Positions 1-9,864 are shown, numbered from the stretch's first letter. The stretch is DNA of 64,000 bases from Methylomicrobium agile (GCF_000733855.1 NZ_JPOJ01000001.1:3861001-3925000); one strand, 5' to 3'. Notes: generated by a model not told the origin, from the sequence alone. Program-made: numbers and translations.

Positions 1-189
1 GCAAAAACGCTTCAAAGCACGTTTGCAGATCGTCAAAAAACCCAACGGCATGGGCATGTTGAAAATGGCGTCCTGATCGCGGATAGAGATATGGATATCT
101 GGCCGATGCCGAAAAAAATCGAAAACGGATTGCAGACTGTCACAGCACCCGGTAAATTGAGGGTATCGTTTACCAAGGGCTCACGTTGA
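1..189 (+). CDS. C-terminal end of an unrecognised gene, cut by window edge
   Basis: A reading frame is open from base 1 to a TGA at 187-189 (62 codons visible). I do not recognise the product; the visible tail is basic and has no clear domain. The TGA overlaps the TTG start of the next gene (TTGA), the arrangement expected for translationally coupled genes of one operon, and this is the main reason to call it coding. A chance open frame of this length remains possible. Confidence 0.45.
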   Translation, partial: AKTLQSTFADRQKTQRHGHVENGVLIADRDMDIWPMPKKIENGLQTVTAPGKLRVSFTKGSR

Positions 190-1082
190 CCACTTCCGCA
201 AAGGTAGAATCTCGTTCCACCATCGAACCCACCCCGGATGAGATGTTGGCGATCAGCCGAGAGATTGCGCTTAAGTTTTCTCCCCACAAGGCTTCTTTGG
301 CCGATGTCGGGCCTTGTCCGCAAACCGGTGCCGCAACTGCCGTTCCTTCATACGCCGCGATTGCGGACGAGCGGCGGGAAACGCAGAATTTCGGCTACCG
401 GGGGTTGCAGGCGATCAGCGAGGACATCGCCCGGCGGTTCATGCCGACGGTCTCCACGGTCTCCACCGCCGAGCCTGAAATACTGCTGCTACCGGTCGAC
501 CCTCACCACCTGTACGCATACTGGAACAGCGGTACCGGCCAGCCGCCGACTCCGGAGCATCAGGCGCAAAAACCTTTGACCCTGCGCATTTACTGGCGTC
601 CGGATGCCAAACAAGCGACAATCCCTTTGGATCTGTATTTCGATGTGCCGGCCGATGAGGCCGCACACAGGAAAAACATCCGCCTGCCGATCGACAATAC
701 GCACTATGCCGCCGCACTGGGCCGGCTGAGCCCGGATCACAGCCTGGAGGTGCTGGCGCATTCGAATCTCGTCCACGTGCCGGCCTCGCCGGAAAGCCAA
801 CGGTTTCCCGCACAGATTTCACCGCGAGAAAACCCGGCGTCCATAGGCGCGATGTGTTTCACATCCTGCGAGCAGGATGTGCTTAGCGCGGTTTGGATGG
901 AAGGCCCGCATTTTTCCGGAAGATCTCCGTTCCATTCAAACGGGCGCCGTTACCCGGACTCAGTACCGGAATTTGCCGGACTCCTGCGTTATTTCGGCGA
1001 AATCGCGGCCGACTTCGAACCGGCTGCAGAGCCCGCATCGGCACAACCGTTCCGGCATGCTTCGGGGCGCGGCCTAAAATAA
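186..1082 (+). CDS. DUF4912 domain-containing protein
   Basis: Predicted 298-residue soluble protein. Around residues 97-150 it has the DUF4912 signature: a LLLPVDPHHLYAYWN-like stretch followed by an LTLRIYW strand. The family is typically found next to GH57 glucan enzymes, and here the next gene, 9 bases downstream, is one, so a carbohydrate-binding or glucan-associated role is an inference from context; no activity is established. The N-terminal 90 residues are low in recognisable motifs. The start is TTG at 186, with AGGG at 176-179 at good spacing and overlap with the upstream stop; an internal ATG at 243 is the alternative. Probably co-transcribed with the GH57 gene. Confidence 0.8.
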   Translation: MTTSAKVESRSTIEPTPDEMLAISREIALKFSPHKASLADVGPCPQTGAATAVPSYAAIADERRETQNFGYRGLQAISEDIARRFMPTVSTVSTAEPEILLLPVDPHHLYAYWNSGTGQPPTPEHQAQKPLTLRIYWRPDAKQATIPLDLYFDVPADEAAHRKNIRLPIDNTHYAAALGRLSPDHSLEVLAHSNLVHVPASPESQRFPAQISPRENPASIGAMCFTSCEQDVLSAVWMEGPHFSGRSPFHSNGRRYPDSVPEFAGLLRYFGEIAADFEPAAEPASAQPFRHASGRGLK

Positions 1083-1091
1083 AGATACGCT

Positions 1092-2675
1092 ATGGAAAAC
1101 GGTTTTCTCGGCATCGTCCTGCATGCGCACCTGCCCTTCGTGCGCCATCCCGAACACCCGAGCTTCTTCGAAGAAAATTGGCTGTTCGAAGCGATGACCG
1201 AATGCTACATTCCGCTGCTCGAAATGCTCGACCGGCTGGAAAACGACCGGGTCGGTTACCGTCTGACCCTGTCGCTGTCACCGCCCTTGCTTTCGATGCT
1301 GTGCGACGAGCTGCTGCAAAGCCGCTACCTGCAGCATCTTCACAAACTGATCGAGCTGGCCGAAAAAGAAACCGTCAGAACCCGCCGCGAACCGGAATTG
1401 AATAAACTGGCCAGGCTTTACCGGCGCTTCTACCGGCATACGCTGAACTTCTATCAGAACCGGTGCCGCGGCGATTTGCTCGGCGCGTTCGGCATGCATC
1501 AGGCGCATGGCAAGCTCGAACTGATTACGACGGCCGCGACGCACGGCTTTCTGCCCCTGCTTAGCGTCAGCGAAACCGCGGTGCGCAACCAGATCCACGT
1601 CGGGATCGACACGTTCCGCCGCCATTTCGGCTTCGCGCCGAAAGGATTCTGGCTGCCCGAATGCGGCTATTATCCGGGCCTGGAAACCTTTCTGAAAGAG
1701 GCCGGTATCACGTATTTTTTCGTCGACTCGCACAGTCTGCTGAATGCGAGCCAGCCGCCGGTCAACGGCGTTTACGCCCCGCTCGCCTGCGAAAACGGCG
1801 TCGCCGCGTTTGCGCGCGACCCCGAATCATCCGAACAGGTCTGGAGTTCCCAGCAGGGCTATCCCGGCGATTTCGATTACCGCGAATACTACCGCGACAT
1901 CGGCTTCGACCTGGACCTGGATGATATCGGCCCGTATCTTGTCGACGGACAACTCCGCGCGAACACCGGGATCAAGTATTACCGGATCACCGGCGAAAAC
2001 CGGCCCAAGCAGCCTTACGACCCGAGGGCCGCACGGGCAAAAGCCGAACTGCATGCGCAGGACTTCATTCAAAAACGCCGGCGGCAAATCGATGTGCTGG
2101 CAAAGCGCATGGATCGTCCGCCGCTGATCGTCGCTCCTTACGATGCCGAGCTGTTCGGGCACTGGTGGTTCGAAGGTCCTCACTGGCTGGAACAGGTGCT
2201 GCGGATCGCGGGCGAAAACGGCATCCGCACGGTGAGCTGCGCAGACGACCTGCAACGGTTCCCCTTCCTACAAGAAGCGACGCCGTCGGCCTCGACCTGG
2301 GGCGAGCACGGCTATTCGAGCTACTGGATCAACGAAACCAACGACTGGATCTATCCTTATCTGCATCAGGCCGGCCGGCAGTTGGAAGCGTTCGTCGCCG
2401 AGCTGAAAGACATCTCGGTCAGTCCTCTACAGGAACGCGCGTTCAATCAGGCGGTCCGCTCGCTGCTGCTCGCTCAGTCCTCGGACTGGCCGTTCATCAT
2501 GAAATCGGGCACGACGGTCGACTATGCGGTCAAACGGATCACCGACCACCTTGCCCGTTTCAATTATTTGTACGATAGTCTGCGCAAAGGCAAAATCGAT
2601 GAGCGCTACCTCTCCGCGCTCGAAATCATGGACAATATCTTTCCGGACATCGATTTCCGGAATTATTGCGTCTAA
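1092..2675 (+). CDS. GH57 family 1,4-alpha-glucan branching enzyme
   Basis: A 527-residue cytoplasmic glycoside hydrolase of family 57 (DUF1957-type), expected to make alpha-1,6 branches in glycogen-like glucan. The N-terminus has the family opening LVLHAHLPFVRHP-like (seen as GIVLHAHLPFVRHPE). The catalytic nucleophile should be Glu190 in the FWLPECGYYPG motif and the acid Asp351 in YDAELFGHWWFEGP. Length fits the bacterial branching enzyme subgroup. It follows the DUF4912 gene by 9 bases, so the two likely form a glycogen-metabolism operon. GH57 also contains amylases and glucanotransferases, so the exact reaction is family inference; the fold and catalytic residues are clear. Confidence 0.88.
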   Translation: MENGFLGIVLHAHLPFVRHPEHPSFFEENWLFEAMTECYIPLLEMLDRLENDRVGYRLTLSLSPPLLSMLCDELLQSRYLQHLHKLIELAEKETVRTRREPELNKLARLYRRFYRHTLNFYQNRCRGDLLGAFGMHQAHGKLELITTAATHGFLPLLSVSETAVRNQIHVGIDTFRRHFGFAPKGFWLPECGYYPGLETFLKEAGITYFFVDSHSLLNASQPPVNGVYAPLACENGVAAFARDPESSEQVWSSQQGYPGDFDYREYYRDIGFDLDLDDIGPYLVDGQLRANTGIKYYRITGENRPKQPYDPRAARAKAELHAQDFIQKRRRQIDVLAKRMDRPPLIVAPYDAELFGHWWFEGPHWLEQVLRIAGENGIRTVSCADDLQRFPFLQEATPSASTWGEHGYSSYWINETNDWIYPYLHQAGRQLEAFVAELKDISVSPLQERAFNQAVRSLLLAQSSDWPFIMKSGTTVDYAVKRITDHLARFNYLYDSLRKGKIDERYLSALEIMDNIFPDIDFRNYCV

Positions 2676-2697
2676 AACCTATTCAACTCTCCCTCTC

Positions 2698-3402
2698 ATG
2701 CGGAAACACTCAAGGATTTCACCGCTCTCTATCGGTCTGCTCGTCGTATCCACCTCGGCCTTTGCCGCTCCCGTCAAAGACGACTGGAGCATGTGGCTCA
2801 GCAATACCTATCAGACCGATTTCGGCGACAGCCCCTATCTGGCGTTCCTGGAACTGGCGCCGCGCACCAAACACGACAACGGCGAGTTCAGCCAAGTCAT
2901 CGTGCGGCCTTTGCTGGGCTACAAGCTAACCCAAAAGCTGCAGCTCTGGCTGGGTTACACGTGGCAAGGCGAATACAGCAAGGAAACCGATTTCGAACTG
3001 GCCACCAACGACTTCATGCAGCAGTTGCAGTGGATCGATAACTGGACGCCGCAATTGAATTTCCAGTACCGCTTCCGGATGGAAGAACGTTTTTTCGAAG
3101 GCGAGGATACTGCGTTCCGGATGCGCCACCGGTTCCGGTTCGTCTATTCGCTGCCCGAAACGAATACTTATTTGATCGCGGCCGACGAGCTGTTCGTTTA
3201 TTTCAATTCGATCAACCATGGCCGTCTGGCCGGTTCGGTCCAGCCCGGCATCAACCAGAATCGAAGCTATGTCGGGATCGGCTACAAGCTGACTCTTAAG
3301 ATCAATATCGATACCGGCTACCAGTTTCAGTACGTGAATAATTTCGGCGCTCAGGACGGAGCAAACCATATCTGGCTGACCAATCTCAATGTCAATTTTT
3401 AG
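2698..3402 (+). CDS. DUF2490 outer-membrane beta-barrel protein
   Basis: A 234-residue exported protein. The ATG at 2698 gives a signal peptide ending near AFAAPV (residues 1-23). The mature part shows alternating beta strands and the Arg-rich strand pattern MEERF...FRMRHRFRF followed by ADELFVYFN, typical of DUF2490 proteins, and ends in an aromatic-type strand LNVNF suited to outer-membrane insertion. The function of the family is not established. The same frame is open further upstream inside the GH57 gene, but only the 2698 start places a signal peptide at the N-terminus. It lies 22 bases after GH57 and may share its transcript. Confidence 0.72.
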   Translation: MRKHSRISPLSIGLLVVSTSAFAAPVKDDWSMWLSNTYQTDFGDSPYLAFLELAPRTKHDNGEFSQVIVRPLLGYKLTQKLQLWLGYTWQGEYSKETDFELATNDFMQQLQWIDNWTPQLNFQYRFRMEERFFEGEDTAFRMRHRFRFVYSLPETNTYLIAADELFVYFNSINHGRLAGSVQPGINQNRSYVGIGYKLTLKINIDTGYQFQYVNNFGAQDGANHIWLTNLNVNF

Positions 3403-3465
3403 AACAAACGGTTCACTAGACTGATGACGAACCCCGTCGGTTTCGCTGCATCGTCGACGCCACGC

Positions 3466-4323
3466 TTACAGCAGGATGCCGATAAGCCGCTTCATCAAAT
3501 CTTCCGGAGAAATCAGCGTCAGCATCAGAGGCAGCAAGGGTAAAAGCGTAACCACGATGATGAACACCACCGTTTGCTTATCGAACGGAAACATCTGCAT
3601 GGTACGAATCACTTCGAAGCTGCTGTTCAGATCCGCCAAAGATTGAATGTCGCCGCTTCCGATCAATGGTTCATCCGGGGCGGCGCCGCCTTGCAGCCAT
3701 TTGTTGTCGAACTCGCGGACATAGCGGCTGGCCAAAACGCCGTAATCCAGCCGCCCTTGGCGTTTTGTTTTTACCAAAAGAGAAGTGAATACGCATAAAG
3801 GGCCGAGCACCAGCAGCAGCAGAAACACCACAACGATCGCAATTTCAGGCTTGAAAGACAGCAGCGCCGCATCCTTGTAAAGAATGCGCTCCGCGATCAT
3901 CGCGGAGAGCAAAACGCCTTGAGACAGCAGGAACGGAATGAATGCGAGCGCGCTTTCGGATAGAAACCCCAAGCCGCCTGCCCGGTCGGGATGCGTCGGC
4001 ATCAAATTGAGTTCGAGGCGCGATACCTGCCAGAGAAAACGCGACCAGACGATAAAGCGGAACAACCAGCGGATGAGAAGAAATTGAAATACCGGCAGGC
4101 TGACATAATTCAGCCAGTATCCGGCCGGGGAAAACGCCAGTTGTGGAGCCCAACGGGTTACGAACCAAGTGGAGATACCTTCCAGTGTCCGCCCGAAAAA
4201 AATCGCATGGCCAAACGTGAACACAAATGCAATCAACACGATCTCGGTAAATACCGAATTGCGCCAGCGTAACGCAGAAGCGATACAGGCATCGAAAAGA
4301 GGCCGGTCTTCCGCGGTAATCAT
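3466..4323 (-). CDS. Integral membrane protein, downstream half of a split gene
   Basis: A 285-residue polytopic membrane protein of unknown function, with hydrophobic segments near residues 25-45, 70-95, 125-145, 165-190 and 255-275. It begins with an ATG that overlaps the stop of the upstream frame (ATGA, 4320-4323). Its N-terminal sequence (TAEDRPLFDACIASALRWRN) reads as a direct continuation of the protein encoded by 4320-4661, and from memory homologues carry both parts in one chain of about 400 residues. A single missing base at the junction would explain the split; translational coupling of two real subunits is the alternative. Confidence 0.6.
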   Translation of the reverse strand: MITAEDRPLFDACIASALRWRNSVFTEIVLIAFVFTFGHAIFFGRTLEGISTWFVTRWAPQLAFSPAGYWLNYVSLPVFQFLLIRWLFRFIVWSRFLWQVSRLELNLMPTHPDRAGGLGFLSESALAFIPFLLSQGVLLSAMIAERILYKDAALLSFKPEIAIVVVFLLLLVLGPLCVFTSLLVKTKRQGRLDYGVLASRYVREFDNKWLQGGAAPDEPLIGSGDIQSLADLNSSFEVIRTMQMFPFDKQTVVFIIVVTLLPLLPLMLTLISPEDLMKRLIGILL

Positions 4324-4661
4324 GCCCGTTCGACGAACTGCCGAATGACCGGCCGCATTCGCTCGTGAACGACTAATTCGGTCACTAACAGTAACGGCAT
4401 GGCCACTAAAAAACGCACATGCGTTTCAAAGTCCTGAAGAAACGAAATATGGACGCTGCCGCCGAACGCTTGGCCGGAATGCGCCGAAAGCAACAGCAAC
4501 GGAAACCAGGTGAGCATGACCAGGAAAATAATCCGGCGTTTAAGCCAGCCCAATCCGCTTGTCGATAAGCGGCAACGCACGAAGAGCTGGAACAGCGGCC
4601 CGCCCTGCACCAGGGAAAAATCGTTTTGCAATTTTAAATCGGGTATGTCGTTCTTCGCCAT
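4320..4661 (-). CDS. Integral membrane protein, upstream half of a split gene
   Basis: A 113-residue protein with two hydrophobic segments (about residues 43-60 and 83-101) flanked by a conserved-looking HVRFLVAMPLLLVTELVVHERM block. It stops after ...QFVERA where the next frame begins with ATGA. The two frames together look like one gene with a frameshift at about 4320-4325. Function unknown. The start is the ATG at 4661, with a MAKNDIPDL N-terminus. No recognised partner gene is adjacent. Confidence 0.6.
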   Translation of the reverse strand: MAKNDIPDLKLQNDFSLVQGGPLFQLFVRCRLSTSGLGWLKRRIIFLVMLTWFPLLLLSAHSGQAFGGSVHISFLQDFETHVRFLVAMPLLLVTELVVHERMRPVIRQFVERA

Positions 4662-4838
4662 AAGCCGCCCTGACCTTTTTATTAAGGTATAGAGTAGATT
4701 TCGATCAGCCGGTTTCCTGGATCACCGCCTGAAACGGGCCGCATGGGCGCGCGGTCTGATCCGCGCAGGCGGGCACGAGCGAGCCTCCGCCGAATCATCG
4801 CCGATGATCCAACACGACGCCCTGAGCACAGACCTTCC

Positions 4839-5990
4839 TCAATCCGTAAAAAGCATCTCCAGAGCCAGAAGCGCCATATTTTTCGACCCACCGCCCTGCC
4901 CCAAGCACGCTTTGACGCTTTGCAGGTTCTCGCGCATTTGCCCGGCATAACCGGCATCAGTCAGTATTTTACCCATCTCGTCGGCCAGATTCTCGGCGCT
5001 GGCCTCATGCTGAATCAGTTCCTTCACGATACCTTTGCCCGCCACGATATTGGGCAGGCCGATGAACGGCGTCTTGACCAGCAGCCGCCCCAACCAATAG
5101 GTGAGCGGCGAGAGTTTGTAGGCTATGACCATCGGTACGCCCAGCAGCGCGATTTCGAGCGAGGCCGTGCCGGAGGTGGTCATGATCGCGTCGCAGCATT
5201 GCATCACGTCGTACGGCTGGCCCTTGACCACCGTAATTTTTAACGGCGAGGTTTGCAGATAATCGTTCAGCATCGCATCGGCAACGGTTCCGGCTTGCGG
5301 CAGGATGAACTGCGCGCCCGGCACGCGACCGGCTATCGTTTCGGCCGCTTTCAGCATGACCGGCAGCATGCCCCGGATCTCGCCGGCCCGGCTGCCCGGC
5401 AACAAGCCGACGACCGGCGCGTCGGCCGTCAAGCCGAAGCGGGCGAAGTCTTCGCTTCTGCCGCATTGCGGACGTACCTTGTCGACCGACGGATGGCCGA
5501 CGTAGCGTACCGGCACGTTCTCGGCCTCGTAATAGGCCGTTTCGAATGGAAAAATGACTGCCATCATGTCGATCACGCGGCCGTACTGTTTAACCCTTCC
5601 CGGCCGCCAGGCCCAGACCTGAGGACTGACGTAGAACAACACCTTGACGCCGAGCCGTTTGGCGTAAGTCGCGAGCTTGAAATTGAACTCCTTGTAATCG
5701 ACGCAAACCAACAAATCCGGCCGCTTGTTCGCCAGCAGCGTTTGCATCAGTTTCAGGGCGCGGCGGATTTCGGCATAGTGCCTGATCACCTCGACCACTC
5801 CGATCACCGCAATCCGGGAAGAATCGTAACGGACATCGATTCCCGCCCATTTCATTTTCTCTCCGCCCATCCCGATGCCCTGAACATCGGGCTGCAGTTT
5901 TTTCATCTCGCTGAACATATGAGCAGCATGCTGGTCGCCGGACGCTTCGCCGGCGCTGAACATGACTTTATACGGCTTGTGGTCTGGCAA
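4839..5990 (-). CDS. lpxB: Lipid-A-disaccharide synthase
   Basis: LpxB joins UDP-2,3-diacylglucosamine and 2,3-diacylglucosamine-1-phosphate to form the lipid A disaccharide at the inner membrane. The 383-residue length is typical. The N-terminal KVMFSAGEASGDQH motif is at residues 8-21, and the PQVWAWRPGRVKQY, ILPQAG-like and TSGTASLE blocks are all present in the usual order (GT19 fold). The start is TTG at 5990 with GAGG upstream; the internal ATG at residue 10 would cut into the first beta strand. Unusually it stands alone, not in the common lpxD-fabZ-lpxA-lpxB cluster. Confidence 0.95.
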   Translation of the reverse strand: MPDHKPYKVMFSAGEASGDQHAAHMFSEMKKLQPDVQGIGMGGEKMKWAGIDVRYDSSRIAVIGVVEVIRHYAEIRRALKLMQTLLANKRPDLLVCVDYKEFNFKLATYAKRLGVKVLFYVSPQVWAWRPGRVKQYGRVIDMMAVIFPFETAYYEAENVPVRYVGHPSVDKVRPQCGRSEDFARFGLTADAPVVGLLPGSRAGEIRGMLPVMLKAAETIAGRVPGAQFILPQAGTVADAMLNDYLQTSPLKITVVKGQPYDVMQCCDAIMTTSGTASLEIALLGVPMVIAYKLSPLTYWLGRLLVKTPFIGLPNIVAGKGIVKELIQHEASAENLADEMGKILTDAGYAGQMRENLQSVKACLGQGGGSKNMALLALEMLFTD

Positions 5991-6009
5991 GGACAGTCCT
6001 CGTTAATGG

Positions 6010-6238
6010 GTTCGGGATATCCATTTTAAAGGAATTCTGCCTAAGCCCGGATTATTTCAACGAAATAACGATAACTCGACTTTTGCCAACAACTCAGGAA
6101 TCCATCTCTACGGATGAATCTTGCGTAAGTCTTGTTATATTCAGATTGCTAACCTTCCGCCCCCCGCGTCTTACTGATTCGGCCAATCACCCTACAGCGC
6201 AGGTATAATGGTTAGTTTATCCTTCTATTCCGCTGTTA
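6010..6238. other. Divergent intergenic region between lpxB and the ABC exporter
   Basis: About 230 bases separating two divergently transcribed genes; it must hold both promoters. The stretch is AT-rich near 6120-6230 (for example TATAATGG at 6205-6212, a good -10-like element for the ABC gene). No small gene or strong hairpin was seen. Confidence 0.4.
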
Positions 6239-8050
6239 ATGGCTAAAATATTACCCTCCCCGTCAATGCGCCGCGCCGCCGAAGCACCGCCGTTACCCAG
6301 CGGCACGATCCGCTTCATCCTCTACTGCCTGTCCCACTTCAAGGGCTGGATTACGTTGATGATCCTCTTCGAAGCGGGCCAGGCAGCCGGCAGCATCCTG
6401 GTGCCCTATGCGGTCAAGTCGATCATGGAAGGCGTAGCGGCGGGACTTCCCGACGCCCACGCCGCCATCGAGGCGCTAAAAGGCCCCTTACTGTTTCTGG
6501 CCGGGCTGACGATCGCCGAAATCCTGTGCAGCCGGGCCAGCGGCGCGATCCTGATCACGATCGGCCCGCGGCTCCGCCAAGGCACCACGCGCGCCTTGTT
6601 CACCTACCTGCAATACCATTCGGCGCGCTATTTCAGCAGCCATTTCGCGGGCGCGCTGGCGCACCGGATCAGCGAAACGGCGATCAGCGTGAATCATACG
6701 ACCTGGGCGGTGCTGTGCGATTTTTGGCCGATCACGATCACCTTCGGCGTCTCCGCCGGCTTGCTGCTCCACGTACATCAGGGACTCGGGCTATTCGTAA
6801 CCGCCTGGGTTTTCGTCTACGTTGCGATTTCTTTCTGGCTGGCGACGCGCTGCCGTCCGTATTCGCAACACTATGCGGGCATCCGCAGCATGGTGAACGG
6901 CAAGATCGTCGATTCGGTCACCAACAGCCTGAACGCCAAACTGTTCGCGCGCCAGCAATTCGAACGCGATTATCTGCAGGGCTATCTGGACACCGAACTG
7001 AAAGCCGCGCGCCGGACGTTCTGGTTCATGGAACGGGTGCGCTGGTTCCAGTTCATCTCGGCCGGCGCGTTGAAGATCGGCACGATTTATTACGCGCTGA
7101 CGCTCTGGCAGAACGGACTGATCAGCGTGGGCGATTTCACGATGAGCATGGGCCTGGCGCTGATCGTGATCGCCGACGCGCGCAATTTATCCCGCCATTT
7201 CCTGGAATTTTTCGAATATGTCGGCAACATCGCGAACGGCGTCGAAACGATCGTGCAGCCGCACGAAATCGTCGATGCGCCGGATGCGAAGCCGCTTGAA
7301 GTCGCCGCAGGACGGATCGAGTTCCGCGATGTCACTTTCGGCTATCATCCGGACCAGCCGGTTTTCAAGGAGCTGAACGTCGTGATCGAACCCGGCCAGC
7401 GCGTCGGCCTGGTCGGGTTTTCGGGCTCGGGCAAATCGACCTTCGTGAGCCTGATTCTGCGTAATTACGAGCCGCAAACGGGCAAAATCCGCATCGACGG
7501 CACCGACATCGCCGAAGCGACGCAGGCATCGCTGCACGAACAGGTCAGCCTGATTCCGCAAGATCCGACGCTGTTTCACCGCAGCCTGAAGGAAAACATC
7601 GGCTACGGCAGGCTCGGCGCGAGCGATCGGGAAATCGCCGACGCCGCCGCGTTCGCGCATGCGGACGAGTTTATCCGGGCCATGGCGGAAGATTACGATT
7701 CGCTGGTCGGCGAACGCGGCGTCAAGCTGTCCGGCGGCCAGCGGCAAAGGATCGCGATCGCGCGGGTCATACTGAAGGATGCGCCGATCCTGATTCTGGA
7801 CGAAGCGACGTCGAGCCTGGATTCGGTTACCGAAAAAACGATCCAGGAAAACCTGGCCCGGCTGATGGGGAAGAAGACCGTGATCGCGATCGCGCACCGG
7901 CTGTCGACAATCGCCTATCTCGACCGCATCCTGGTGTTCGATCAGGGACGGATCGTCGAGGACGGCACGCACGAGCAACTGTTGGCGCTGAAAGGCTATT
8001 ATTTCCGCCTTTGGAACATGCAGGCAGGAGGGTTCCTCCCGGACGGTTGA
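6239..8050 (+). CDS. ABC exporter, fused permease and ATPase
   Basis: A 603-residue half-transporter with an N-terminal six-helix ABC transmembrane domain (about residues 35-330) and a C-terminal nucleotide-binding domain. Walker A is GFSGSGKST near residue 394, the Q-loop is LIPQDPTLF, the signature is KLSGGQRQRIAIAR near 496, Walker B is ILILDEATSSLD near 518, and the His switch lies in IAHRLSTI. It should work as a homodimer in the inner membrane, exporting a lipid, peptide or drug; the substrate cannot be read from the sequence. MsbA-like lipid export is possible next to lpxB, but the genes are divergent. The start is ATG 6239. Confidence 0.88.
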   Translation: MAKILPSPSMRRAAEAPPLPSGTIRFILYCLSHFKGWITLMILFEAGQAAGSILVPYAVKSIMEGVAAGLPDAHAAIEALKGPLLFLAGLTIAEILCSRASGAILITIGPRLRQGTTRALFTYLQYHSARYFSSHFAGALAHRISETAISVNHTTWAVLCDFWPITITFGVSAGLLLHVHQGLGLFVTAWVFVYVAISFWLATRCRPYSQHYAGIRSMVNGKIVDSVTNSLNAKLFARQQFERDYLQGYLDTELKAARRTFWFMERVRWFQFISAGALKIGTIYYALTLWQNGLISVGDFTMSMGLALIVIADARNLSRHFLEFFEYVGNIANGVETIVQPHEIVDAPDAKPLEVAAGRIEFRDVTFGYHPDQPVFKELNVVIEPGQRVGLVGFSGSGKSTFVSLILRNYEPQTGKIRIDGTDIAEATQASLHEQVSLIPQDPTLFHRSLKENIGYGRLGASDREIADAAAFAHADEFIRAMAEDYDSLVGERGVKLSGGQRQRIAIARVILKDAPILILDEATSSLDSVTEKTIQENLARLMGKKTVIAIAHRLSTIAYLDRILVFDQGRIVEDGTHEQLLALKGYYFRLWNMQAGGFLPDG

Positions 8051-8057
8051 GAGCGGA

Positions 8058-9722
8058 TCAGTCTTTCAGCCAGGTCCGCTTCGCCAACACGATCGCCGCG
8101 ATCGGAATCGCGAAGTTCAGCCCCATCACCACGATCAGCAGCCAGCCGAGTTCGCTGTAATCCGCGGCAACCACAACTTGCCCGGTCGCCGCGTCGCGCA
8201 CTTCGCGGGTAATCACGAAGCCTTGATTCAGCCATTTGGTCAACAACTGCGACAGGGACAATGCCAAGTTCACGAACGCCGCCATTACCGCGAAATAAGT
8301 CGCCTTCAACTGTTTGGGGGCCGAATTGGCGATCCAGGCCAGCATCGGAATCATCGCGATCTGGCCCAGCGGCGATTCGAGCGCGGTATCGACCAGCGCG
8401 ATGAAGCGGGCATCGACGACGCCGCCCGTCAGCTCCGCGGTCCATTTTTGAAGGCCGTAATACAGCGCGATATTGGGGATATAAAGCAGGGCCAGCACGA
8501 CGGTCAGCACCGCGATGATGTAGGTGATCGGCCGCTCGGCCATGAAGCGGCGAAACAGGAACATGCCGAGCAGGGTCAGCGCGCTCCCGATCAGCGACAA
8601 CTTCGAGATGAACTGCTGGTCGAAGCCGAGGTCGTCGATCATCCACCAGGTTTCACCCGCGCCGGTGGTTGGGACCGCGCGGAACGCGAAGATCACGAAC
8701 GCGGTCCCGTACAAACGGTTTTTCGTTGTGCCGTCGAGGTCCATCGTCAATCGCCACATCAAAAACAGCACGATCGCCAAAGACCCGGCAAATACGATTT
8801 CCTCGCTGTTTCGCAATCCTCCCAATCCGACCGCCGCCGCGAACAGCGCAAATCCAACCCCGCCGCCGAGCAGCGGCCAATTGACCGCGGGCACCTCCCG
8901 GGCGCGGGCAGTCAGCCGCTCGATATCTTCAAACTCGAAACCGTGCGCGGCGAGCCGCCATTCTTCCTGCGCACGCAAATGGGACGACAGCACAACACCC
9001 AGAATCGAAATCACCGGAATCCACAGCGCCCACCGGTAAATCGACAGATAAACCGCCGCTTTCCCGGTTTCGCCCATCGTTTCGATACCGCTGAAGAACG
9101 CGACATTAACGCCCGCTACCAACAGGCTGCCGCCGATGATCGCGACCCGGCCCAGCGTCTGCATCGTGGTATGCGCGGCCAGTATTTCCGGTTCGGGCAG
9201 CGGCCGGCCTTGTTCGTCGATGACGGCCACGGCCTCCACGGTCATTGCATCGGCCACGGTATCCTGGATTACGTAACCGACCGGCGCCAGGAGCGCCGCC
9301 AGCACATACCAGTTTTCGACGGGCCATAACGATTGCATATACTCGCGGTCGCTCAACAGATTGATCATGATCAGCAAACCGGCGGCGATCAGTACCGCGC
9401 CCAGATAGATCAGGCCGGCCTTATGGCGCCACAGCAAGTCGACCCCATGCCCTATCGGCATTTTCAAGGCCCAGGGCAGCATCACCCAGAACCCCAGCGC
9501 AGCCAGAAACTCCGCGCTCAGGCCCAAATATTCCTTTACGAAAAAAGTTCCGACGATACCGGTCAGCCCCGCTACGCCCGCCGCCAGATACACCATCAAC
9601 GGCGGCACGTAACTGATGCGCATCTGCCGGCCAAGATCGAACACATTGCGATCCAGCCATTTTTGCAAAAAGTAAAAGATCGGTGCGCTATTCCGGTCTG
9701 TGTCCGACGGCCTCTTCATCAT
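8058..9722 (-). CDS. MFS-type transporter, BT1 (folate/biopterin transporter)-like
   Basis: A 554-residue polytopic membrane protein with about 12 hydrophobic segments. The segment FFVKEYLGLSAEFLAALGFWVMLPWALKMPIG corresponds to the BT1-family 'lglsp...P W.iKp..G' region, and IQDTVADAMTVEAV resembles the BT1 'DvvaDalvvE' motif. On this basis it is placed in the BT1-like branch of the major facilitator superfamily; the substrate is unknown. A long hydrophilic loop (about residues 250-275) lies between the halves. It is convergent with the ABC exporter, 8 bases apart. An MFS fold is secure; the BT1 assignment is moderate. Confidence 0.65.
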   Translation of the reverse strand: MMKRPSDTDRNSAPIFYFLQKWLDRNVFDLGRQMRISYVPPLMVYLAAGVAGLTGIVGTFFVKEYLGLSAEFLAALGFWVMLPWALKMPIGHGVDLLWRHKAGLIYLGAVLIAAGLLIMINLLSDREYMQSLWPVENWYVLAALLAPVGYVIQDTVADAMTVEAVAVIDEQGRPLPEPEILAAHTTMQTLGRVAIIGGSLLVAGVNVAFFSGIETMGETGKAAVYLSIYRWALWIPVISILGVVLSSHLRAQEEWRLAAHGFEFEDIERLTARAREVPAVNWPLLGGGVGFALFAAAVGLGGLRNSEEIVFAGSLAIVLFLMWRLTMDLDGTTKNRLYGTAFVIFAFRAVPTTGAGETWWMIDDLGFDQQFISKLSLIGSALTLLGMFLFRRFMAERPITYIIAVLTVVLALLYIPNIALYYGLQKWTAELTGGVVDARFIALVDTALESPLGQIAMIPMLAWIANSAPKQLKATYFAVMAAFVNLALSLSQLLTKWLNQGFVITREVRDAATGQVVVAADYSELGWLLIVVMGLNFAIPIAAIVLAKRTWLKD

Positions 9723-9864
9723 GTATCCCTCTTCGGCTTAATGCGTTTGAATGCGACTGTTGACTCCTGAGCTTGATAGTAAGTTCGCGGTCGAATCGAA
9801 TCCGTTCCATTGATCCCAGAGGGCTTTAAGGATTTGGCCGATATTGACTTCCTGGTATGGGGGT

